Positions 1 through 4,414 of a stretch of DNA of 5,400 nt are shown piece by piece; position 1 is the stretch's first letter, and each line of letters starts with the position of its first letter. The stretch spans positions 346-5,745 of the forward strand of contig DNOQ01000378.1 of the NCBI GenBank assembly GCA_003501665.1, written 5' to 3'. The stretch is from Bacteroidales bacterium. GTDB lineage: Bacteria > Bacteroidota > Bacteroidia > Bacteroidales > VadinHA17. The notes under the pieces are model-generated. The model did no database searches. It had not been told where the DNA came from and worked only from the letters and a program-made list of their open reading frames with translations. Both the position numbers and the translations under genes were made by a program.

Positions 1-315
1 TTTGCAGGGCGGAATATCATTTATAACGGCATTGGAAGAGGAACAGGGAAGCCTGACAGTAAATTTATAAGTTTTGTTTATGAGAGTTTCCGTGCCATGG
101 AAAAGGGTGTGGCTAACGAACTTCAGGGATTAATAGATTTCTATAACACCAATTATGCATTTGATGACTATAATAAAGTAGATTTCTCTGAAGTTCAGCG
201 GCTGGCAAAAACATGTTCAACAGGATGTGAGATAGCAGATCCGGGCCGGATAGATCGAGTGCCGGAGTATAAGGGATTCTCAAGCAGACTGGTACGATGT
301 GCATTTAGGAGATGA
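1..315 (+). CDS. C-terminal fragment of an unrecognised protein, upstream partner of the flavoprotein gene
   Basis: The frame is open from base 1 and ends at TGA 313-315, giving the last 104 residues of a gene that starts outside the window. The first Met (base 97) is internal, because the upstream codons are open and read like normal protein (NIIYNGIGRGTGKPDSKF). The fragment contains a hydrophilic region with FYNTNYAFDDY, a CxxxC pair (C72, C76) and a basic tail ending AFRR. I see no membrane segment and do not recognise the family. The stop lies one base before the ATG of the flavoprotein gene, and the ribosome binding site of that gene lies inside the last codons here, so the two are very likely co-transcribed and translationally coupled. 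By context it may belong to a glycan- or lipid-modification operon; that is inference only. Confidence 0.75.
   Translation, partial: FAGRNIIYNGIGRGTGKPDSKFISFVYESFRAMEKGVANELQGLIDFYNTNYAFDDYNKVDFSEVQRLAKTCSTGCEIADPGRIDRVPEYKGFSSRLVRCAFRR
307..311 (+). promoter_or_regulatory. Shine-Dalgarno site that decides the flavoprotein start
   Basis: AGGAG sits five bases upstream of ATG 317, inside the final codons of the preceding gene. A GTG at 299 is in the same frame, but it would place this site inside the coding region and add six residues (MHLGDD) ahead of the Rossmann strand. The ATG at 317 is therefore preferred. Confidence 0.7.
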
Positions 316-316
316 T

Positions 317-1633
317 ATGGTTAATCAAAAACAATCCTGGGGTATAATCGGAGGTGGTATATTGGGGATGACACTGGCTTTGAGGCTTGCAGAAAGAGGC
401 TATAAGGTCACTATTCTCGAAGCATCCTCAAAGCCAGGAGGATTGACCGGTTCAATCAATATGAACGGAATCGTATGGGACCGGTTCTATCATGTTATTT
501 TAATGTCTGATCTCAATACCCGTAAAATAATTAAGGAAATAGGACTGGAACATAACCTTAAATGGGTTGAAACAAAAACCGGATTCTTTTCGGACGGTAA
601 GTTATATTCTATGTCCAATATTTTCGAATACCTTAAGTTTCCGCTTATAGGACTTGTGGGGAAATTCAGGCTGGGACTTACAATTATTGCAGCATCCATT
701 ATAAAGGATTGGCGGAGAATGGAGAAAATACCTGTCGAAAAGTGGCTAAAACGGTGGTCAGGAAAAAAGGTTTTTGAGAAAATATGGCTGCCTCTTCTCA
801 GGGCAAAGCTGGGAGAACAGTATAAGGAGACTTCCGCATCATTCATCTGGTCGACCATTCAGCGTATGTATGCCGCAAGGAGAACAGGCTTGAAAAAAGA
901 AATGTTCGGTTATGTTTCGGGCGGATATGACAGGATCATTTCAGCTTTTGTTGCAAAACTTACAGATTCAGGGATTACCGTAATAACAAATTATAAGGTA
1001 AGAAAAGTGTATTCTGATAATCCGGGCAGAATTACTATTGAGGATGGCTACTCGGAAAAAATTCATTTTGATGCAGTGATCTCTACACTTCCGTCAGATA
1101 TTTCGGTAAATATTGCACCTGATCTGACTATAAAAGAGGTTGAAAAACATAAAGCAATAAAATATCTGGGAGTTATTTGCCCTTCCGTAATTCTTAAAAA
1201 GCCGGTTTCACAATACTATGTAACCAATATTACAGATACCTGGCCTCCTTTTACAGGTATTATCGAAATGACGGCACTTGTTGATCCCCGGGAATTAGGG
1301 AATATGCATCTTGTTTACCTGCCCAAATATGCAGAGCCTGATAATGAACTGTTCAACATGAATGAGACTGAACTGAAAGATTATTTTATTAATTCTCTTT
1401 TAAGAATGTATCCCTTTCTATCGGAACCTGATATAATTCACTGGTCTCTGTCAAAAGCCGGAAGAGTCTTTGCACTGCCCACACTGAACTACTCTGTTAA
1501 TCTACCTTCTGTATCTACATCAATGTATGGATATTATATAATTAATTCAGCTCAGATAATAAACGGGACATTAAATGTAAATGAGACAATCCGGGTTGCA
1601 GAAACGAAACTGGAGGAGATCTTAAGGGAATAG
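317..1633 (+). CDS. FAD/NAD(P)-dependent amine-oxidase-like flavoprotein (protoporphyrinogen-oxidase-like)
   Basis: A 438-residue protein. The N-terminus is a classic dinucleotide-binding Rossmann fold: WGIIGGGILGM gives GxGxxG at G12, G14 and G17, followed by strand two ending in acidic E35 (VTILEAS) and the PGGL turn (40-43) typical of FAD-binding amine oxidases and protoporphyrinogen-oxidase-like proteins. The C-terminal part, YYIINSAQIINGTLNVNETI followed by an amphipathic helix, matches the position of the second FAD-contacting segment in this superfamily. Length is normal for the family and the frame is intact. Such proteins are commonly seen in exopolysaccharide or surface-glycan clusters; I infer a cytosolic redox step on a sugar, lipid carrier or isoprenoid, but the substrate is unknown. 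A role in haem synthesis is unlikely, since no haem genes are nearby. The gene follows its neighbour by one base, and the polysaccharide deacetylase-like gene lies about 515 bases downstream. Confidence 0.85.
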   Translation: MVNQKQSWGIIGGGILGMTLALRLAERGYKVTILEASSKPGGLTGSINMNGIVWDRFYHVILMSDLNTRKIIKEIGLEHNLKWVETKTGFFSDGKLYSMSNIFEYLKFPLIGLVGKFRLGLTIIAASIIKDWRRMEKIPVEKWLKRWSGKKVFEKIWLPLLRAKLGEQYKETSASFIWSTIQRMYAARRTGLKKEMFGYVSGGYDRIISAFVAKLTDSGITVITNYKVRKVYSDNPGRITIEDGYSEKIHFDAVISTLPSDISVNIAPDLTIKEVEKHKAIKYLGVICPSVILKKPVSQYYVTNITDTWPPFTGIIEMTALVDPRELGNMHLVYLPKYAEPDNELFNMNETELKDYFINSLLRMYPFLSEPDIIHWSLSKAGRVFALPTLNYSVNLPSVSTSMYGYYIINSAQIINGTLNVNETIRVAETKLEEILRE

Positions 1634-1647
1634 ATGCAGGACGCAGG
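1634..1647 (+). repeat. Two-unit heptad repeat (ATGCAGG ACGCAGG), left arm
   Basis: Two 7-base units of the form AYGCAGG start on the base after the flavoprotein stop codon. Their reverse complement (CCTGCGT CCTGCAT) matches the heptads at 1816-1843, so the two arrays face each other across about 170 bases. Low-complexity repeats of this CCTGCAY type recur in intergenic DNA of some Bacteroidota (recalled, not checked). Confidence 0.5.
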
Positions 1648-1815
1648 GTTAAAAGCAAATTGTGGGAATTACATAATTCCTGATGTTATTTAAAGAAGAA
1701 GAAATCGTGATAGCACGACTATTCAGCTATAAAAGAAGAAGTTATAAACAGCAGGCATAAAAGTTTTTAACATATTAAATGGCTTGATGTTATGAGTTTT
1801 AGGGAGATCTTCAAT

Positions 1816-1843
1816 CCTGCATCCTGCACCCTGTACCCTGCAC
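1816..1843 (+). repeat. Four-unit heptad tandem repeat (CCTGCAY), right arm
   Basis: Four consecutive 7-base units: CCTGCAT, CCTGCAC, CCTGTAC, CCTGCAC. They differ only at the fifth and seventh bases. The array is GC-richer than the surrounding AT-rich DNA and is inverted relative to the two-unit array at 1634-1647. Tandem arrays like this can vary in copy number by slippage. Function is unknown. Confidence 0.7.
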
Positions 1844-1880
1844 CGTTAATATAGATATCCCCATTTTACCGGAAATTCTA

Positions 1881-1888
1881 TATATTTG
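1881..1888 (+). promoter_or_regulatory. Possible Bacteroidota -7 element (TATATTTG)
   Basis: TATATTTG fits the Bacteroidota -7 consensus TAnnTTTG exactly and lies upstream of the deacetylase gene. No good TTTG or TTG lies 19-21 bases upstream, and the implied leader would be about 250 bases long. The match may be chance in AT-rich DNA. Confidence 0.2.
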
Positions 1889-2016
1889 TTCAGCAATAGC
1901 ATTTCTGCAGTCGATGTCGAAGATTATATGAATTTAAATATAAGTACCCGGTATACAAATATAATAAAACTGGTAAGAATAAATCAGGAATATTTTGATT
2001 TGGGAATAAATATTTG

Positions 2017-2036
2017 ACCGGTCAGTTTTGACCGGT
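2017..2036. repeat. ACCGGTCA-GTTT-TGACCGGT inverted repeat
   Basis: A perfect 8-base stem with a 4-base loop. The left arm also sits within a self-palindrome, TGACCGGTCA (2015-2024), and TTTGACCGGT occurs twice 14 bases apart (2013-2022 and 2027-2036). The element lies 112 bases upstream of the deacetylase ATG and is followed by AT-rich DNA (ATTATTATATAG) rather than a T-run, so it looks more like a double operator or leader hairpin than a terminator. Confidence 0.5.
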
Positions 2037-2148
2037 ATTATTATATAGCAGAAGCCTTGTCAGACCTGGCATCAATTGGTTATTGCACCGGATATATGGG
2101 ACTGACGGGGCGGAAGCATGGGTTGAAGGGAACTCGGAACATTAATTC

Positions 2149-3102
2149 ATGTCGAAAAAGAAATCATTAGCGGCAATATCGCTGGATCTGGATAACCAGT
2201 GGTCCTATATGAAGATACATGGAGATGAGGGTTGGGATAAATATCCTTCGTATTTTGACATATTTATTCCCCATGTTCTTGATGTTCTGGATGAACTGGA
2301 TTTAAAGATCACATTCTTTATAGTCGGGAAAGACTGTGAAAATGAAGAAAACCGTAAATATCTCAGAATGATAACCGAAAGAGGTCATGAGGTTGGGAAT
2401 CATTCATATAACCATGAGTCATGGCTCCAGTCATATTCGATTGATGAAATAACGAAGGAGATTTCAATGGCAGAACAGGCTATTGAGGAAACAACCGGGC
2501 AGAAACCAATAGGCTTCAGGGGGCCCGGATTCAGCTGGAGCATGGATTTATTAAAAGTACTGGACAAAAGAGGGTACTTGTATGATGCATCAACTCTTCC
2601 TACATATCTTGGTCCGCTGGCCCGGAAATATTATTTTATGAAATCGGACCTTACCAGGGAAGAGAAAAAAGCAAGAAAAGAACTATATGGGAAATTCAGT
2701 GAAGGATTCAGAAAACTGAAACCATATTATCATGATCTGGGTAAAGGCAGTAAGATACTGGAAATCCCTGTTACAACAATGCCTCTGTTTAAACTGCCTT
2801 TTCATTTAAGCTACCTGTTATATATTAATAATATCTCCGGAGGATTGATGAAGCTGTATCTTAATATTGCCATATTATTATGCAAATTTACCCGTACTCC
2901 TGTCAGTTTTTTACTTCATCCCCTCGATCTTATAGGTGGCGATCAGATAAAACAACTTGCATTTTTCCCGGGAATGGATATAAACAGTGACCGGAAGATC
3001 AGTACTTTTAAACAGGTTATCGGCAAACTGAAAAGACATTTTCAGCTGGAAAAAATGAGTATATATCACAAATACCTGACTGAAAAACTTACTGAAGCAT
3101 AA
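2149..3102 (+). CDS. Polysaccharide deacetylase-like protein (NodB/CE4 fold)
   Basis: A 317-residue protein without signal peptide or membrane helix. Motif 1 is SLDLDNQW (D13, D15) instead of the usual TFDDG. Motif 2 is HEVGNHSYNH with H85 and H89 in the H(S/T)xxH metal-binding pattern. Motif 3 is GFRGPGFSW (R124, P126, W130). The last motif is LLHPLD with H257. ITFFIVG (strand 2) and the VTTMPLF/FHLSY stretch also fit. Members normally hydrolyse N-acetyl or related acyl groups from amino sugars using a divalent metal. This subgroup, with LDLDNxWSY near the start and LLHPLD-x-x-GGD then FFPGM near the end, is recalled as recurring near glycan-biosynthesis genes; its substrate is unknown to me. 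The ATG at 2149 is chosen because an in-frame TAA lies at 2143-2145. The ribosome binding site is weak, as usual in Bacteroidota. A cytosolic location suggests action on a glycan precursor or lipid-linked sugar. Confidence 0.88.
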   Translation: MSKKKSLAAISLDLDNQWSYMKIHGDEGWDKYPSYFDIFIPHVLDVLDELDLKITFFIVGKDCENEENRKYLRMITERGHEVGNHSYNHESWLQSYSIDEITKEISMAEQAIEETTGQKPIGFRGPGFSWSMDLLKVLDKRGYLYDASTLPTYLGPLARKYYFMKSDLTREEKKARKELYGKFSEGFRKLKPYYHDLGKGSKILEIPVTTMPLFKLPFHLSYLLYINNISGGLMKLYLNIAILLCKFTRTPVSFLLHPLDLIGGDQIKQLAFFPGMDINSDRKISTFKQVIGKLKRHFQLEKMSIYHKYLTEKLTEA

Positions 3103-3160
3103 TTATTTGTCTTTTTATGCCAGTCATTTATCAAGTCTATCAGATTGTTCATCATAATAC

Positions 3161-3193
3161 TCTTGATCTGCGCCGGCAGATATTATAACTTGC
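3161..3193 (+). promoter_or_regulatory. Candidate promoter of the first lipoprotein gene
   Basis: TCTTGA (3161-3166) is followed, 20 bases after its TTG, by TAACTTGC (3186-3193). This approximates the Bacteroidota -33 TTTG / -7 TAnnTTTG layout. The same TCTTGA and TAnCTTnCGG elements, at identical spacing, precede the second lipoprotein gene 1186 bases downstream. That conservation is the main support. The start of transcription would fall near 3198-3200, leaving about 30 bases of leader before ATG 3228. Confidence 0.5.
3166..3181. promoter_or_regulatory. ATCTGC-GCCG-GCAGAT dyad in the promoter spacer
   Basis: A perfect 6-base inverted repeat around a 4-base centre lies between the proposed -33 and -7 elements of the first lipoprotein gene. 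It is the most GC-rich patch in the intergenic region. A dyad in this position would suit a repressor or activator site. The equivalent spacer ahead of the second lipoprotein gene lacks it. Confidence 0.4.
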
Positions 3194-3227
3194 GGAAAAA
3201 ATAAATTTCAAAATCAGAATGCAAGTC

Positions 3228-4286
3228 ATGAAAACGAAAATTTGTTGGACGTTACTCATAACCCTGGCGATCATTATCACCGGGTGTGAAAAGAACAAAG
3301 ACAATAATGATGGCTCGGTGCAGATAATATTGAATGCCGGAAATGCCGGAGGGCCAGCCTCAACTCAACTCATTGCAGGGAACAGGGAGACTATTGGCGA
3401 GGTTAATATTTCTGTTTCAGGGAGTAATATCCTTGTTAATTATAAAGTAACAAAGGATGGATGGGCGCTTGCTGAAACTAACCTGGCAATTGAAAATAGT
3501 CCTGACGATTTTCCTCAGACTTCGACGGGAAATCCGATACCGCGAGATTTTGAATATAGGGTTGTGCACGATCCGTATGTTAAAGAGTATACATATTCTA
3601 TTGCAAAAGGCGGTTTTACTACAGTCTATATGGCCGCGCATGCATATGCAATAACTCAGATCGGCGAAAACTGTTCAACGCTTGCTCAGCGGGAAGCATT
3701 GATACCATCTCAATCCGTAAATGTTGTCAATACAATTACGGGAGGATCCGGTCTGTATAAGATTGCTTTGTCAAACGCAGGTGAATTAAGCGGAGATCAT
3801 TCAGGATGGTGTGCCGACAATAATCAGAAACAGGCTGATTTTAAAATCGCCGGGCTTGTTTCTTCCTATTCAAAGACTGCTGAGCTTGGTGCGATTGTTC
3901 CTGTTCCTGCCAATCTTCCTCACCTGAATTACATGCTGAATAAATATCATGACAAATATGGTCTCCCGGTTATTCAGGCTTCGGTCTGGAGGCTGATGAA
4001 CGGAGCTTTCAATAATCCAAGTGGTGGTATAGACCTGACCTCAGATCAAAAGAAACAATATGAAACAGTTATTTCTGATGCTCTGGCTAAAGGAAGTAAT
4101 TACACCCCTGGTCCGTCAGATTACCTTGTAATACTTGTTGATTCGGGTGACAAGATAAAGTATCAGAATGTTCTCTTCATGTTTAAAAAATGTCTGGCTG
4201 TTTATACCGATGAGATAACATGGGGATATGGTCAGGCTTTTGCCGGTAACAGCTGGGCCAGGTATTTTGGATATCGTGTTCAATAA
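3228..4286 (+). CDS. Lipoprotein with AAHA sandwich and inserted WCADNN / QASVW module (thioester-domain-like candidate)
   Basis: A 352-residue protein. MKTK is followed by a hydrophobic stretch and lipobox ITG-C (C20), so it is predicted to be exported and lipidated; the EKNKDNND that follows fits a flexible tether. An in-frame ATG at 3219 is possible, but 3228 gives a standard signal peptide, and its distance from the shared leader matches the paralog. In order: W79...ETNLAIEN, STGNPIP, an MAAHA motif (135-139), SGWCADNN with C195, LNYMLNKY, IQASVWRLMNG with Q250 and W254, PGPSDYLVILVDSGD (294 onward), and a C-terminal TWGYGQAF...WARYFGYRVQ (331-352). The AAHA and WARYF parts resemble one recurrent extracellular module of unknown function, with the Cys/Gln part inserted; this is recalled, not searched. 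C195 and Q250 resemble the Cys/Gln thioester pair of Gram-positive adhesin TED domains. The function is otherwise unknown; an adhesin or matrix protein is plausible. A paralog follows directly. Confidence 0.85.
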   Translation: MKTKICWTLLITLAIIITGCEKNKDNNDGSVQIILNAGNAGGPASTQLIAGNRETIGEVNISVSGSNILVNYKVTKDGWALAETNLAIENSPDDFPQTSTGNPIPRDFEYRVVHDPYVKEYTYSIAKGGFTTVYMAAHAYAITQIGENCSTLAQREALIPSQSVNVVNTITGGSGLYKIALSNAGELSGDHSGWCADNNQKQADFKIAGLVSSYSKTAELGAIVPVPANLPHLNYMLNKYHDKYGLPVIQASVWRLMNGAFNNPSGGIDLTSDQKKQYETVISDALAKGSNYTPGPSDYLVILVDSGDKIKYQNVLFMFKKCLAVYTDEITWGYGQAFAGNSWARYFGYRVQ

Positions 4287-4301
4287 AAATTTAATCATGC
4301 A

Positions 4302-4379
4302 GAAAGATATGTTCATCAATCAGGGTTTATCCGTCAGTCAAATATTTCTTGACAACAGGATTCTGATAACATATCTTTC
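4302..4379. repeat. Long imperfect inverted repeat between the two lipoprotein genes
   Basis: GAAAGATATGTT (4302-4313) pairs perfectly with AACATATCTTTC (4368-4379). The pairing extends inward through ATCA/TGAT (4315-4318 with 4364-4367) with a single bulged C at 4314. The enclosed part holds a small GTCAA/TTGAC hairpin (4337-4341 with 4349-4353). There is no T-run after the structure, so a simple intrinsic terminator is not supported. The right arm overlaps the proposed -7 element of the second lipoprotein gene. Confidence 0.6.
4347..4379 (+). promoter_or_regulatory. Candidate promoter of the second lipoprotein gene
   Basis: TCTTGA (4347-4352), part of TTGACA (4349-4354), lies 17 bases before TATCTT (4372-4377). 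Read in Bacteroidota terms this is TTG, 20 bases, then TATCTTTC against TAnnTTTG. The same elements with the same spacing precede the first lipoprotein gene, and both continue into a similar CGG-A-rich-AAATTT leader ending about 20 bases before the ATG. The second copy therefore probably has its own promoter. Confidence 0.55.
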
Positions 4380-4414
4380 GGGAAAACAAATTTGTTAAAC
4401 CAATAGATTAAATT

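Larger units (their letters stand above)
1634..2148. other. Gene-free intergenic region rich in small repeats and dyads
   Basis: About 515 bases with no convincing gene on either strand. From left to right it holds two heptad units directly after the stop codon (1634-1647), the dyad GGAATTA-CA-TAATTCC (1665-1680), a 10-base direct repeat AAAGAAGAAG at 1692-1701 and 1732-1741, a small TCGTG-ATAG-CACGA hairpin (1705-1718), four heptad units in the opposite orientation (1816-1843), a TATATTTG promoter-like element (1881-1888), a 29-codon AT-rich open frame (1928-2017) and an ACCGGTCA hairpin (2017-2036). No tRNA-like cloverleaf and no U-tract terminator was seen. The gap separates the flavoprotein operon from the deacetylase gene, which probably has its own promoter. 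Confidence 0.6.

Noticed and set aside
299..316. GTG 299 as an alternative start of the flavoprotein gene
   Set aside because: It would put the AGGAG site inside the coding sequence and add six residues before the Rossmann strand. ATG 317 has ideal spacing from AGGAG.
490..858. Antisense open frame of 122 codons inside the flavoprotein gene
   Set aside because: It lies opposite a well-supported coding frame and shows no motif or start signal. The same applies to the short opposite-strand and alternate-frame reading frames inside the two lipoprotein genes.
1665..1680. GGAATTA-CA-TAATTCC dyad as the flavoprotein gene's terminator
   Set aside because: The stem is AT-rich with a 2-base centre and no T-run follows, so it does not fit an intrinsic terminator.
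1634..1850. Heptad arrays as a CRISPR
   Set aside because: The units are contiguous 7-base tandem copies without spacers, and there are no cas genes.
1928..2017. Small AT-rich open frame of 29 codons (MNLNISTRYTNII...)
   Set aside because: It is very short, has no ribosome binding site and no recognisable motif. The frame stays open upstream to about 1850 without another ATG, which is expected by chance in AT-rich DNA. A decayed gene fragment is possible but not supportable.
3077..3126. GCATAA/TTATGC hairpin (3097-3102 with 3115-3120), plus TGACTG/CAGTCA, as a terminator of the deacetylase gene
   Set aside because: It is only six AT-rich pairs with a 12-base loop, overlaps the stop codon, and its T-rich stretch lies in the loop rather than after the stem. 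Too weak to annotate.
3219..3230. ATG 3219 as the start of the first lipoprotein gene
   Set aside because: It adds only MQV before the usual MKT signal-peptide start. The 3228 start matches the paralog in lipidated-Cys position and leader spacing. It cannot be fully excluded.
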